Of a stretch of 64,000 bases of DNA, positions 1 to 8,978 are shown in pieces. Position 1 is the first letter of the stretch; every line of letters begins with the position of its first letter. Below the pieces are notes generated by a model, which was not told the origin of the DNA, ran no database searches, and saw nothing but the letters and a program-made list of their open reading frames with translations. A program made the translations under genes and the position numbers. Source of the DNA: Microbulbifer sp. YPW16 (GTDB lineage Bacteria; Pseudomonadota; Gammaproteobacteria; Pseudomonadales; Cellvibrionaceae); contig NZ_CP089928.1 in NCBI RefSeq assembly GCF_021290385.1, positions 620,001 through 684,000 on the forward strand, given 5' to 3'.

Positions 1-1023
1 TCCCGCGAGGATTTTTTCCGGGCCATGCGCGAGGGCGTGTCCGCAGACGGATCGCACCTCTATCCCGCTTTTCCCTACACCCACTACAAGAATGTCACCG
101 ACGAGGACCTGGACGCCCTCTACGCGTATTTCATGACGCGAGAGCCGGTGGACCACACCCCACCGGAGAATGCCCTGCGCTTCCCCTTTAACCAGCGGTT
201 CCTGCAGTGGGGCTGGAAGCTGATGTATTTCGATCCGGAGCCCTGGCAACCGGACCCGGCACAGAGCGACCAGTGGAACCGGGGCGCCTACCTGGCCAAG
301 GGCCTCGGCCATTGCAGTGCCTGCCACACCCCCAGGAACGCCATGGGCGCCGAGGAGAAGGACCGGGCCTACGCCGGGGCGCTGGTGGACAACTGGTATG
401 CACCGGCGCTGGACGCGAGCCAGCCGGTGCCGGTGCACTGGGACGAGGAAGCGCTGTACCAGTATCTGCGCAGCGGGCTCTCCGCGAATCACGGGGTCGC
501 AGTGGGTTCCATGGGTGAAGTCGTGCACCGGGGCCTGAACCGCGCCGCGGACGATGATATCCGGGCGCTGGCGACCTACCTGGTTTCCCTCTCGGGGGAA
601 GAGAACAGCACCGAACAGGTTCAGCCCGCCGAAATCATCACCGCGGCCCAACAGCGTGCCGATACGGACCACAGCGCTGGCGAGATGCTCTACGTCGGTG
701 CCTGCGCCGCCTGCCACTACAACGCTGCCGATAAACCGATGGCAGCGCGTGCAGAACTCAGCCTCAACAGTGCAGTAACCGCCGAGGACCCCACTAACCT
801 GATCCGGGTGGTGCTCGAGGGCATTGGCACAGACAGTGGTACCCCTGTCCTGGTGATGCCGGGCTATGCGGCCCTGAGCGACAGCGACCTGGTAGCGCTG
901 GCCCAGTTCCTGCGGCGGCGCTCGGGCCTGCCGGAATGGAAAAACCTCCGGCAGCGGGTGGAAGAATTACGCGAATTACACCGGCAGTCGCAGGTAACCG
1001 AAGCGCAACAGGCAGGGGAATAA
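1..1023 (+). CDS. Multiheme c-type cytochrome subunit of a molybdenum hydroxylase (5' end outside window)
   Basis: The reading frame is open from base 1, so the gene is cut by the left edge; the first ATG at 25 is internal. The visible part has two CXXCH heme sites, CSACH (bases ~319-333) and CAACH (~703-717); a first heme domain probably lies upstream. The DGSHLYPAFPYTHY stretch is typical of the cytochrome c subunit of membrane-bound dehydrogenases. It should sit in the periplasm and pass electrons from the molybdopterin subunit encoded downstream to the respiratory chain. The stop is 2 bases before the next start, so the three genes form one operon. Family assignment is firm; the substrate of the complex is unknown. 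Confidence 0.85.
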   Translation, partial: SREDFFRAMREGVSADGSHLYPAFPYTHYKNVTDEDLDALYAYFMTREPVDHTPPENALRFPFNQRFLQWGWKLMYFDPEPWQPDPAQSDQWNRGAYLAKGLGHCSACHTPRNAMGAEEKDRAYAGALVDNWYAPALDASQPVPVHWDEEALYQYLRSGLSANHGVAVGSMGEVVHRGLNRAADDDIRALATYLVSLSGEENSTEQVQPAEIITAAQQRADTDHSAGEMLYVGACAACHYNAADKPMAARAELSLNSAVTAEDPTNLIRVVLEGIGTDSGTPVLVMPGYAALSDSDLVALAQFLRRRSGLPEWKNLRQRVEELRELHRQSQVTEAQQAGE

Positions 1024-1025
1024 GC

Positions 1026-1529
1026 ATGGCTATCAAGTTCAAGATCAACCGCGAGCCGGTGACGGTCGATGTCCCGGCAGATACCCCGCTCCTCTGGGTC
1101 ATCCGCGACGATATCGGGTTTACCGGTACCAAGTTCGGCTGCGGTATCGGCCTCTGTGGTGCCTGTACCGTGCATGTCAATGGCCGTGCCACACGCGCCT
1201 GTATCACCCCGGTAAGCAGCGTGGAGAATACCGTGGTGACCACCATCGAGGGGCTGGCGGAAAACGGCCACCCCCTGCTGGAGACCTGGGTCGAGGCCCA
1301 GACGCCCCAATGCGGTTATTGCCAGCCTGGACAGATCATGCAGGCGGCGGCCATGCTGCGCGATTTCCCCGATCCCACCGATGAACAGATCGACCAGGTG
1401 ATGAGCGGCAACCTGTGCCGCTGCATGGCCTATATCCGCATCCGCGAGGCCATCAGGATGGCAGCAGGTCGCCTCCGGGCCGCCGCGCCGCAGGGTAACG
1501 ATGAAGACCGGGAGGCCAGCCATGCTTAA
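1026..1529 (+). CDS. [2Fe-2S] subunit of a xanthine dehydrogenase-family oxidoreductase (IorA-like)
   Basis: 167 residues, the usual length for small iron-sulfur subunits of molybdenum hydroxylases such as isoquinoline 1-oxidoreductase and aldehyde dehydrogenases. The plant-ferredoxin-type cluster motif CGIGLCGAC is near residues 38-46. The second cluster domain follows, with QCGYCQPGQ and NLCRCM around residues 98-128. It relays electrons from the molybdenum site to the cytochrome subunit encoded upstream. The start at 1026 was chosen because it follows the upstream stop closely and gives the family's normal N-terminus; the longer frame from 936 runs inside the cytochrome gene. Its last 8 bases overlap the next gene. 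Confidence 0.92.
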   Translation: MAIKFKINREPVTVDVPADTPLLWVIRDDIGFTGTKFGCGIGLCGACTVHVNGRATRACITPVSSVENTVVTTIEGLAENGHPLLETWVEAQTPQCGYCQPGQIMQAAAMLRDFPDPTDEQIDQVMSGNLCRCMAYIRIREAIRMAAGRLRAAAPQGNDEDREASHA

Positions 1530-3852
1530 GTACCTGACCGGCAGGAACCAGCAGGGCCCGGGGCATACCAGGGATAACGCGGACACCGAACTGCCCTCCC
1601 CCGGGCGCCGGGGATTTATCATCGGTATGGCCGGTGCCGGCCTGACTCTGGCCTTCGCCCGCTCGCCACTGGGCCTCGCCAATCCGGCCAGGGCCGTGGC
1701 CGATGGTGCCTTCGAGCCCACCGTGTGGTACCAGATCCAGCCGGACGGGCGCATCATCGTCAATATCGCCAAGGCCGAGATGGGCCAGCATATCGGCACC
1801 GCGCTGGCCCGGATTGTCGCCGACGAACTGGAGGCCGACTGGGACCTGGTGGAACTGCACCACGTGGACAGCGACCCCAAATGGGGCTACATGGTGACCG
1901 GCGGCAGCTGGTCTGTATGGCAGAGTTTCACCCCGTTGAGCCGGGCCGGAGCCGCCGGACGCCAGGTACTGATCGAAGAGGGGGCGAAAAAACTCGGTGT
2001 TCCCCCGGATCAGTGCCGGGCACGCAACAGCCGGGTTATTGGCGGGGGCCGCTCCATCAGTTATGCCGACCTTGTCAGCAGCGGCAATATCAGCCGCAGT
2101 TTCACCGACGAGGAGCTCAAGCAGATGCCGATAAAGCCAGCCTCCGAGAGGCGCATTATCGGCGGGCAAACCCGGGCGCTGGATATCCCCGGCAAGGCAG
2201 ACGGCAGCACCCTATATGGCCTGGACGCCAGCCTTGAGGGCATGGTCTACGGCCGCCCCATTATCCCCCCGACCCGCTATGGGTCCGCCATCAAGAGCAT
2301 CGATGACAGCGCCGCGAAGGAGATACCCGGCTATCGCCAGACGATTACACTGGAAGACCCTTCAGGCACCGTGCCCGGCTGGGGAATGGTGATCGCCGAC
2401 AGCTTCCATGCCGCCAACCTGGCGGTGGATCGGATCAAGGTGGACTGGTCTGCCGGCAAGACGGCCGGTGTGGATGAGCAGGCACTGCTGGATCGCGGCC
2501 GCGAGCTCATCGGTACCGCCGACCAGGGGGTACTGGTGCTGGACGAGGGAGACGTGGACGGCGCCTTCAGCAATGCCGCGGACACCCTGGAATCCGAATA
2601 TATCACCCACGGGGTTTTGCACTTCCAGCTGGAGCCGGTCAATGCCGTCGCCAGGGAAAAAGACGGACGCTGGGAGATCCATACCGGCAACCAGTGGCAG
2701 TCGCTGATCCTGCCTGTGCTGTCCAAGGCGCTCGGGGTGCCCGAAGACCGTATCGTCATGCGCACCTACATGCTGGGGGGTGGTTTTGGGCGGCGCCTGA
2801 ACGGGGACTACGCCGTGCCCGCCGCCCTGGCGGCCAAGGCCCTGGGCCGGCCGGTAAAAATGGTCCTCACCCGGGAGGACGACACGCTGTTCGATTCCAT
2901 CCGTTCGCCGTCGGTGCAACGGGTACGCATGGCCTTTGACGACGACGGCAGGATCACGGCGATGGAGCACCACGCCACCGCCGGCTGGCCCACCCAGGTG
3001 ATGGCACCGGGGTTTATGGCCGAGGGGGTCAACGGCAAGTACGATCCCTTCGCCATCCAGGGCGCCCTGCACTGGTACAGCATGGACGGGCACCGGGTAA
3101 GGGCCATCCCCAATGACCTGGCCAACGATACTTTCCGCCCGGGGTGGTTGCGCGCGGTGGGCTCCGGCTGGGTCAACTGGGCACTGGAGAGTGCCATCGA
3201 CGAGGCGGCACACAAGGCCGGCGAGGATCCGCTGGAGTTTCGCCTGCAGCGGCTGAAGGCCGAGGGCCGCAATGCCGGCAGCGCGCCCAATTCGGTGGGC
3301 GGTGCCGCGCGCCAGGCCAATGTGCTGCGGCGGGTACGGGAAATCTCCGGCTGGGGCGAAGAGATGCCGGCGGACACCGCCCTCGGTGTGGCCACCACCT
3401 ACGGCCAGGAACGCAACATGCCCACCTGGACCGCCTGTGTGGCCCGCGTCCGGGTGGACCGGGAGAGCGGTCGCCCTACGGTGGAAAAACTCACCCTGGT
3501 GACCGATGCCGGCACCATCGTGCATCCCGACGGCGCCCGTGCACAGGTTGAGGGCGCAGCCCTCTGGGGCATGAGCATGGCCCTTTACGAGGGCACCACC
3601 TTCAGGGATGGCAACGTGGTGGATAACAACCTGAACACCTACACCCCGCTGCGGATGCGCGATGTCCCCGAAATCGAGATGGAGTTTGTGGACAGTACCG
3701 AAACCGCTGTGGGCCTGGGGGAACCCGCCACCACGGTAGTAGGTCCCGCAATCGGCAATGCCATTTTCGCGGCGGTGGGCGTGCGCATGCGCGAGATCCC
3801 GATCCGCCCGGAGGCAGTACTGGCGGAATTGCAGAAGAAGGCCGATGCCTGA
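1522..3852 (+). CDS. Molybdopterin-binding catalytic subunit, xanthine dehydrogenase family (IorB-like)
   Basis: About 776 residues from the ATG at 1522, which has GGAGG at 1511-1515; the longer start at 1501 lies inside the previous gene. The N-terminus has a twin-arginine signal (GRRGFIIGMAGAG), so the enzyme is exported folded with its cofactor. The motif GGGFGRRLNGDYA, typical of the molybdopterin-binding region, is near residue 420. A GLGEPATT stretch near the C-terminus probably carries the catalytic glutamate. The single-chain, Tat-exported form fits the isoquinoline oxidoreductase/aldehyde dehydrogenase branch. It should hydroxylate an N-heterocycle or oxidise an aldehyde in the periplasm; the actual substrate cannot be read from sequence. 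Confidence 0.92.
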   Translation: MLKYLTGRNQQGPGHTRDNADTELPSPGRRGFIIGMAGAGLTLAFARSPLGLANPARAVADGAFEPTVWYQIQPDGRIIVNIAKAEMGQHIGTALARIVADELEADWDLVELHHVDSDPKWGYMVTGGSWSVWQSFTPLSRAGAAGRQVLIEEGAKKLGVPPDQCRARNSRVIGGGRSISYADLVSSGNISRSFTDEELKQMPIKPASERRIIGGQTRALDIPGKADGSTLYGLDASLEGMVYGRPIIPPTRYGSAIKSIDDSAAKEIPGYRQTITLEDPSGTVPGWGMVIADSFHAANLAVDRIKVDWSAGKTAGVDEQALLDRGRELIGTADQGVLVLDEGDVDGAFSNAADTLESEYITHGVLHFQLEPVNAVAREKDGRWEIHTGNQWQSLILPVLSKALGVPEDRIVMRTYMLGGGFGRRLNGDYAVPAALAAKALGRPVKMVLTREDDTLFDSIRSPSVQRVRMAFDDDGRITAMEHHATAGWPTQVMAPGFMAEGVNGKYDPFAIQGALHWYSMDGHRVRAIPNDLANDTFRPGWLRAVGSGWVNWALESAIDEAAHKAGEDPLEFRLQRLKAEGRNAGSAPNSVGGAARQANVLRRVREISGWGEEMPADTALGVATTYGQERNMPTWTACVARVRVDRESGRPTVEKLTLVTDAGTIVHPDGARAQVEGAALWGMSMALYEGTTFRDGNVVDNNLNTYTPLRMRDVPEIEMEFVDSTETAVGLGEPATTVVGPAIGNAIFAAVGVRMREIPIRPEAVLAELQKKADA

Positions 3853-4254
3853 GTCATTCCAGCTGGCCCGGTAATCGGCAACAGCTATCTCCCGTGCCTG
3901 CCGGCGCCTGTTTCCCCCGCCTCCGCTGCGGGACAGGTAAGTGTGCACCTGCAGAACCCACGGCCCTGCTAGCAAATTTAGTGCAATTTCCTGGTTGCCG
4001 ATCGGCGGAAGCGATACGGCATTTGCGGGAAAGCATCACTGGCTGCTAATTCATCAGGGAGCCACCACACGCTACTGATGCGACATATTCTTGCTATATG
4101 TACCCAGTGGGACGGGAGCCAGGCCTTGCTACATGCAACTCCCCGGAAAATCACTCTATAACCGACTGTGCTCCCCCCTGTTTGGTCAGGATTTTCCCCA
4201 GGGGCGGGACATTGCCTCCCAAATCCACGAACCTTGAACGGGGCTTAACGTCCA
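3853..4254. other. Intergenic region without a convincing gene
   Basis: About 400 bases between the molybdenum hydroxylase operon and the next gene. Only short frames occur, with no recognisable product and no ribosome binding site. I see no strong hairpin-plus-T-tract terminator and no clear promoter. It is more AT-rich from about 4020 to 4170, where the promoter of the downstream gene may lie. Confidence 0.5.
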
Positions 4255-4833
4255 ATGGAAATAGAATCAGGATCGAAAGATACGGAGGACCCGGGAGCAA
4301 CTGCAGTAATCACCCACCGTGTGTGCGAAGAACACCAGGCTGCCTATGAGCAGTGGCTGGATGAAATTGCACCCAAGTGCAAAGCATATCCGGGTCACCT
4401 GGACTGGAGTATCATTCGTCCGATCCCCGGAATCACTTCCACCTTTACCGTGGTGATCCGCTTCGACACCAAGGCACACCTGCAGGCATGGATGGACTCC
4501 GGGGATCGGCAACGGCTGATAGACCAGGTCCAGCCTTTGTTACTGGAGGGCGATGATTTTTATATCAGCAGTGGTCTCGATTTCTGGTTCACCCCCAGTG
4601 GCGCCAGGGCGCAGTTACCCACCCGCTGGAAGCAGTTCCTCGCGACCTGGTCGGTAATCTATCCCCTGGTACTCGGCATGCCGTTGTTGATTTTGCCGGC
4701 ATTGCGTGCAGCAGGATCTCCCGAAAACCGGCTACTGGACACTTTCGTGCTCACCGGGAGTATCGTGTTCCTGATGGTCTATGTGATCATGCCCCGCTAC
4801 ACAAAGCTCATTCGACACTGGTTGTTTGACTGA
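4255..4833 (+). CDS. ABM-domain (antibiotic biosynthesis monooxygenase-like) protein with membrane tail
   Basis: 192 residues. Residues ~20-105 resemble the ABM dimeric ferredoxin-like fold (YEQWLDEIAPKC, PGHLDWSIIRP, FTVVIRFDTKAHLQAWMDS). The C-terminal part adds two hydrophobic segments (about residues 132-152 and 164-182), which should anchor it in the inner membrane. Such proteins are known from genome annotation as ABM-family proteins with a membrane extension; no substrate is established. It stands alone between operons. The start has only a distant GGGG as ribosome binding site. Fold assignment is fairly sure, function is not. Confidence 0.75.
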   Translation: MEIESGSKDTEDPGATAVITHRVCEEHQAAYEQWLDEIAPKCKAYPGHLDWSIIRPIPGITSTFTVVIRFDTKAHLQAWMDSGDRQRLIDQVQPLLLEGDDFYISSGLDFWFTPSGARAQLPTRWKQFLATWSVIYPLVLGMPLLILPALRAAGSPENRLLDTFVLTGSIVFLMVYVIMPRYTKLIRHWLFD

Positions 4834-4929
4834 CAGGCATGCCTGGAAGCCCTGCCAGCCTGCTCACTGCCCGCGTAGCTGCAGTCAAGCCCGGGCAATA
4901 CCCAGGTGAACTGGAAAACGGGAGCCACA

Positions 4930-5604
4930 ATGTCTGGCCGCGTTATTTTTTTTGATGTGATAGAAACCCTGTTCTCTCTGGCTCCATTGCACGACCGCTT
5001 TTCCAAGCTGGGCCTGCCGGAGCAGACAGCACCGCTATTTTTCACACAGTTGCTGCGGGATGCTTTTGCCCTGTCGGCCGCCGGCAGGTTCCAGCCCTTC
5101 CCGACGATAGCTCGCGCGACCCTGGAAGTTGTGCTCACCAACGCCGGCAGTCCTGTGAACGATGACCGGGTCGAGCGCATTCTGGGTGAATTCTCACGGC
5201 TGCCCGCGCACCCGGATGTGCGCCCGGCGCTCGAGCGGGTGCGGGCAAGCGCCGATACCCGGGCGATACTGCTGACCAACGGCTCACGGGACAATACCGA
5301 GAAGCTGGTACAGGAGGCGGGACTCGAATCTCTGGTGGACGATATCGTCTCCATCGAGGAATTTCGCGTATGGAAACCCATGGCACAGGTATATCGGCAG
5401 GCCGCTGCGCGGGCGGGCGTTGCACCGGAGCAGGCCACCCTGGTCGCGGCCCATGCCTGGGACACCAATGGCGCCATTGAAGCCGGACTCAATGCAGTCT
5501 GGGTCAGGCGCCAGGACACTACCTACCATGCCCTGATGGCCACGCCGCGGGCCTGTGTGGCAAACCTTGAAGAGGCTGTGCGCGCAGTGCTCAGCCCCAC
5601 CTGA
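4930..5604 (+). CDS. HAD-family hydrolase, haloacid dehalogenase type II-like
   Basis: 224 residues, the normal size for L-2-haloacid dehalogenase-like HAD proteins. Motif I is FFDVIETLF with the nucleophilic Asp near residue 8. Motif II is LLTNGSR, the motif III lysine is in EFRVWKP, and the acidic end motif is AHAWDTNGA. The pattern VxAHxWDxxGA is characteristic of the type II dehalogenase branch. The start was set at 4930 because GGGAG precedes it at 4919-4923; an in-frame ATG at 4906 is less well placed. It converges on the monoheme protein gene. A real dehalogenase role is possible, but generic phosphatase activity cannot be excluded. Confidence 0.82.
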   Translation: MSGRVIFFDVIETLFSLAPLHDRFSKLGLPEQTAPLFFTQLLRDAFALSAAGRFQPFPTIARATLEVVLTNAGSPVNDDRVERILGEFSRLPAHPDVRPALERVRASADTRAILLTNGSRDNTEKLVQEAGLESLVDDIVSIEEFRVWKPMAQVYRQAAARAGVAPEQATLVAAHAWDTNGAIEAGLNAVWVRRQDTTYHALMATPRACVANLEEAVRAVLSPT

Positions 5605-5626
5605 GCGGGTTGCCAGCTGCGTCCAC

Positions 5627-7201
5627 TCAATACCCAGGTTCCAGGCACTGGAAGTTTCCCGGGGGCTGGCTGCCGGGCTTGGCATTCAGCAGCAGGAAGC
5701 TCATCACGTGCAGGTTCTCGAAACGCGCCTCGTAGGGCGGGAAGCTCTCCACGCCGTGCGGGAAGGCGTTCAGGTGGCAACGGGCACAGCTGAAGCCCTT
5801 CTGGGTATAGGTTTCCAGGGTGGTGTTCACCAGGTTCTGCACATTGGAGTGCTGCGGCCCCGGGATACCGGGACCCAGGTGCGGGTTGGGCTCACGCAGG
5901 TTCTTATTCTGGGTCCCGATCAACTGGTAGTAGGACCAGACGCTGTCCTTCAGCAGCGCCTGGTATTTGTAATTCACCAGCTGCACATCCGGCGGGATCG
6001 GGGTTACCCTGGAGACATTGACCATTTCCCGCTCTTGCTGCGGTACCAATGCTTCGCCCGCCTTGTACGGTAACGGGATAACATTGGCCACCCCGCCCTC
6101 GCCGTTCACCTCGTAGCCATTGGGATAGCGGGCCGGGCGGCCATTGACCCCACCGGGATTGAGGGCCGGGCGCGCCGGTTTCGGCAGCGTATCGAACAGC
6201 TTCCTGCCCACTTTTACGTTATCGATATGCTCGAAAGTGGATGGCAGGTGACCAAACGGCGTCACCCGGTGAATATGGAACCCCACCAGCCCCATCAACG
6301 TGGGTTCGCTCAGGGAGCCATCCGGCAACGGGAACTGCAGCACCCGGCGGAAATAGCGGCCGGGAATATCGGCATCCTCACCCTCGGTCTTCAGTACCTT
6401 CCAGGCCGCCTTCACCTCGGTCATGCCCTGCTGTGCCCAGGGAGGCAATGCATCAATATAAAATTCGGTTCCCTCCGGCACCCGCTGGAAATAACGCCGG
6501 GCCGGGTCACCCGGGTGTTTTGCCAGCGGCGGCGCGGCATTGTTGGCATCGGCGTAGTCGATGTAATCCTGCACCACCTGCGCCTGGGTATCGGCATCGT
6601 AGTAACCGAACTGCTTGATATAGGTGAAATAGGGCTGGCTCTGGGTGACCTCGACCCGCAGGTAGCGGCGGTTCTGGTCCACCACCGGGCCGGTGGGTAC
6701 ATTGGCGTTGGTGTATGGCTGGTTGATACCCGGGGCAAAGGGCTTACCGTAGGCGTAATCCCCCACGTAGCATGGGGGGCGGGCCACCCGTTGCAGGCCG
6801 GTAAAGTCCGGCTGCCCCCACTCCACCGGCCACTGCTGCGGGTGGACGAATACGGTCTCCGGCGACATATAGGTTTCCCATACCACGACACGCTCGGGAT
6901 CGTAGGTATTCGAGATCGGGGCCAGGCGCGCCCGCGGATCCGGTTCCCCGCGCAGGCCACCCTCGCGATAGGGCCAGTTCAGGGCAATAAAGCTCTGCCA
7001 GGCAAATTCATAGATATCCAGCTGGCTCGGGTCACCGGCCGGTGTATTGCCCGGGAGTTGCGGCCGGAAGCGCTGGTTCACGTCGAACGGCATGATCCAG
7101 GGCCTGTCCACGAGCAGGGATTCCGCCGTGACGGGCGGCGCCCCCCCGGCAGCGACAATCAAAAACAGCCCCAGCCAACCAATTCTGCCCGCCCTGTCCA
7201 T
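5627..7201 (-). CDS. Secreted monoheme c-type protein of unknown function
   Basis: 524 residues from the ATG at 7201, which gives a clean signal peptide (WLGLFLIVAAGGAPPVTA). The longer frame to 7249 adds a hydrophilic stretch that does not suit an exported protein. There is one heme site, CARCH, about 50 residues from the C-terminus, followed by His and aromatic residues. The rest is rich in Pro, Tyr and Trp with a conserved-looking FAWQSFIALNWP stretch near the N-terminus. I do not recognise a named family. Export plus one heme suggests a periplasmic electron-transfer or redox enzyme. It is monocistronic and convergent with the HAD gene. Confidence 0.75.
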   Translation of the reverse strand: MDRAGRIGWLGLFLIVAAGGAPPVTAESLLVDRPWIMPFDVNQRFRPQLPGNTPAGDPSQLDIYEFAWQSFIALNWPYREGGLRGEPDPRARLAPISNTYDPERVVVWETYMSPETVFVHPQQWPVEWGQPDFTGLQRVARPPCYVGDYAYGKPFAPGINQPYTNANVPTGPVVDQNRRYLRVEVTQSQPYFTYIKQFGYYDADTQAQVVQDYIDYADANNAAPPLAKHPGDPARRYFQRVPEGTEFYIDALPPWAQQGMTEVKAAWKVLKTEGEDADIPGRYFRRVLQFPLPDGSLSEPTLMGLVGFHIHRVTPFGHLPSTFEHIDNVKVGRKLFDTLPKPARPALNPGGVNGRPARYPNGYEVNGEGGVANVIPLPYKAGEALVPQQEREMVNVSRVTPIPPDVQLVNYKYQALLKDSVWSYYQLIGTQNKNLREPNPHLGPGIPGPQHSNVQNLVNTTLETYTQKGFSCARCHLNAFPHGVESFPPYEARFENLHVMSFLLLNAKPGSQPPGNFQCLEPGY

Positions 7202-7442
7202 ACGCCGATATCTCCCTACTTCAGTTGGAGTGCAACTGGCGTTCCACACCTAAAGCCTAGATCGGGATGGCCACCGTTCCCGCGATCCCGGGATCATTGG
7301 CGCACGTTTGCTCCCGCAGCACGCTGGAATGTGCCCGGAGCAACGCAGCCGGCCCGGGTTTTGCCATCAACTACCCGGTTACTTACACTGGGCTTTGGTA
7401 AATTCGCGGGTCCTGCCCCCTCACACGAAAAGTGGTTTGCCC

Positions 7443-7775
7443 ATGCGAAAACGACAGGAACAAGTGCACCCCCAGTCGAAAATCAGGCGGGGGCTGTCCA
7501 TGGCGGTTATCCCCATTGCCGCGGCGGCCGGGCACCTTGCCAGCGCGGCCTTTGGTGCAGGTGAAATTTCTGTCGAACCAGCTTTCGCCCTACTGACCGT
7601 ACTGGCCAGCGCCATCGTCTTTGTGGCCAGCTACTGGCTCTATGGCTGGTCCGAACGGGCTAACTTCCGGCACGCCCCAAAAAAACCGCTGCGCCGGCTG
7701 GCCTCGCCCGTTTTGTGGATGCCCATGATTATTGTGCTGCTTGCCGCTTTCGCGCACCTGTTGAACCAGTCGTGA
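7443..7775 (+). CDS. Small inner-membrane protein, unknown
   Basis: 110 residues with three likely membrane segments (about residues 18-40, 45-67 and 84-106) and a basic N-terminus, MRKRQEQ. The longer frame to 7308 has no membrane character before residue 46, so the ATG at 7443 was chosen, although no good ribosome binding site precedes it. Codon use resembles the neighbours. I recognise no family. It lies upstream of and parallel to the DCC protein, but with a 100-base gap, so co-transcription is uncertain. Confidence 0.55.
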   Translation: MRKRQEQVHPQSKIRRGLSMAVIPIAAAAGHLASAAFGAGEISVEPAFALLTVLASAIVFVASYWLYGWSERANFRHAPKKPLRRLASPVLWMPMIIVLLAAFAHLLNQS

Positions 7776-7875
7776 TGCGCCGGCAGGCCGCCAGGCGCGG
7801 GTTGATCCCGGCTACTCTCGCGTGCGTATATAAACTCAATGGGAGCGGCACAGAACAGGAAAGCGCGGGGATACC

Positions 7876-8268
7876 TTGGCCGATAACCGATTCACGATGT
7901 TTTACGATGGTCGCTGCCCACTGTGCATGCGGGAAATCCGCCACCTGCGCCGCTGGGACACCCGACATCGCGTAAATTTCATCGACATCAACTCGGCCGA
8001 CTTCAGCGAACGCTATCCGCAGATCGACCGTGAACGCGCAATGGCAGTATTGCATGCGCAGCTACCTGATGGACGTGTGATCACCGGTCTCGATGTGACC
8101 GTGGAGACCTGGTCCCGTGTAGGCAAGGGGCACTGGGTCCGCTGGCTGCGCTGGAGGCCGATCCGCCCCTTCAGCAACCTGGCTTATCGCTTCTTTGCCC
8201 GGCACCGTGACCGCGTCGCTCAACTACTGACCGGGGAGCGCCGCTGCCCCGACGACCACTGCAAATGA
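7876..8268 (+). CDS. Thiol-disulfide oxidoreductase DCC family protein (DUF393)
   Basis: 130 residues. It opens with the family signature FYDGRCPLCMREI, in which Asp-x-x-Cys-Pro-Leu-Cys forms a thioredoxin-like redox pair near residues 11-17. A second typical element is FIDINSADF. The start is a TTG with GGGG nine bases before it. It is only 12 bases from the flavin reductase-like gene, so the two probably form an operon. The family is thought to act as small thiol redox proteins, with no settled substrate. Confidence 0.85.
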   Translation: MADNRFTMFYDGRCPLCMREIRHLRRWDTRHRVNFIDINSADFSERYPQIDRERAMAVLHAQLPDGRVITGLDVTVETWSRVGKGHWVRWLRWRPIRPFSNLAYRFFARHRDRVAQLLTGERRCPDDHCK

Positions 8269-8280
8269 CCGGGGGACGCA

Positions 8281-8943
8281 TTGCAAAAGACCAGACACTG
8301 GCACCGCGCCGATTTTGACCAGCTGGAAAAACTGTACCGGGTAAACCTGCTCAACAGCCTTTCCGGCTTCAAGAGCGCCAACCTGATCGGCACTGCCGAT
8401 GCCAGCGGCCACCCCAACCTGGCGATGTTCAGCTCGGTAGTGCACCTGGGGGCCAACCCGCCCCTGATCGCCTTTATCAACCGGCCAGACAGTGTCGAGC
8501 GCCATACCCTGGAGAATCTTTTGGCCACCGGCTGGTTCACCGTCAACCAGGTCAATGACGACATGTGGCAGAAGGCCCACCAGACTTCCGCCCGCTACCC
8601 GCGGGAGGTATCTGAATTCGACGCCACCGGCCTTGGCGTGGCTACCTGCCCGGTGTGCCCCGCCCCGTTTGTCGCCGAGAGCCGCCTGCGCTTCGCCTGC
8701 CGCCTGGTAGAGCACCAGACCCTGCAGGTAAACGGCACCGTGATGGTTATCGGGGAAATCGAGTACCTGGAGGTAGAGGGCGAGGCCGTCCGCAATGATG
8801 GCTATATCGATATCGAACGCCTGGGCACGGTGGCGGTGAGCGGCCTGGACAGCTACCACCGCACCCGGCGCCTGGACCGGCTGCAGTACGCCAAACCGGA
8901 CCGGCCGGTGCGCCCGCTGGGCAGTGCAGGCGACCGGGACTAA
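8281..8943 (+). CDS. Flavin reductase-like, FMN-binding split-barrel protein
   Basis: 220 residues. The start is TTG, preceded by a strong GGGGGA at 8271-8276. The fold call rests on features of the flavin reductase-like split barrel: NLIGTADASGHPNLAMFSSVVHLG, a loop for FMN phosphate, then TLENLLATGWFTVNQV and later a conserved MVIGEIEYLEV strand. (The first stretch is interrupted by variable residues in relatives.) Family members bind FMN and reduce it, or use it as a cofactor. It directly follows the DCC protein gene by 12 bases, suggesting a joint redox role. Substrate unknown. Confidence 0.8.
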   Translation: MQKTRHWHRADFDQLEKLYRVNLLNSLSGFKSANLIGTADASGHPNLAMFSSVVHLGANPPLIAFINRPDSVERHTLENLLATGWFTVNQVNDDMWQKAHQTSARYPREVSEFDATGLGVATCPVCPAPFVAESRLRFACRLVEHQTLQVNGTVMVIGEIEYLEVEGEAVRNDGYIDIERLGTVAVSGLDSYHRTRRLDRLQYAKPDRPVRPLGSAGDRD

Positions 8944-8978
8944 CATAGCGCTGATAGCTTATTATGCGAGGAGGCGGT

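Noticed and set aside
2362-3975. Long minus-strand frame opposite the molybdopterin subunit (537 codons)
   Set aside because: It is a shadow of a clear catalytic gene on the + strand; high GC content keeps this frame free of stops.
6227-7564. Long plus-strand frame opposite the monoheme protein gene (445 codons)
   Set aside because: Low-complexity shadow sequence; the minus strand has a signal peptide and a heme motif.
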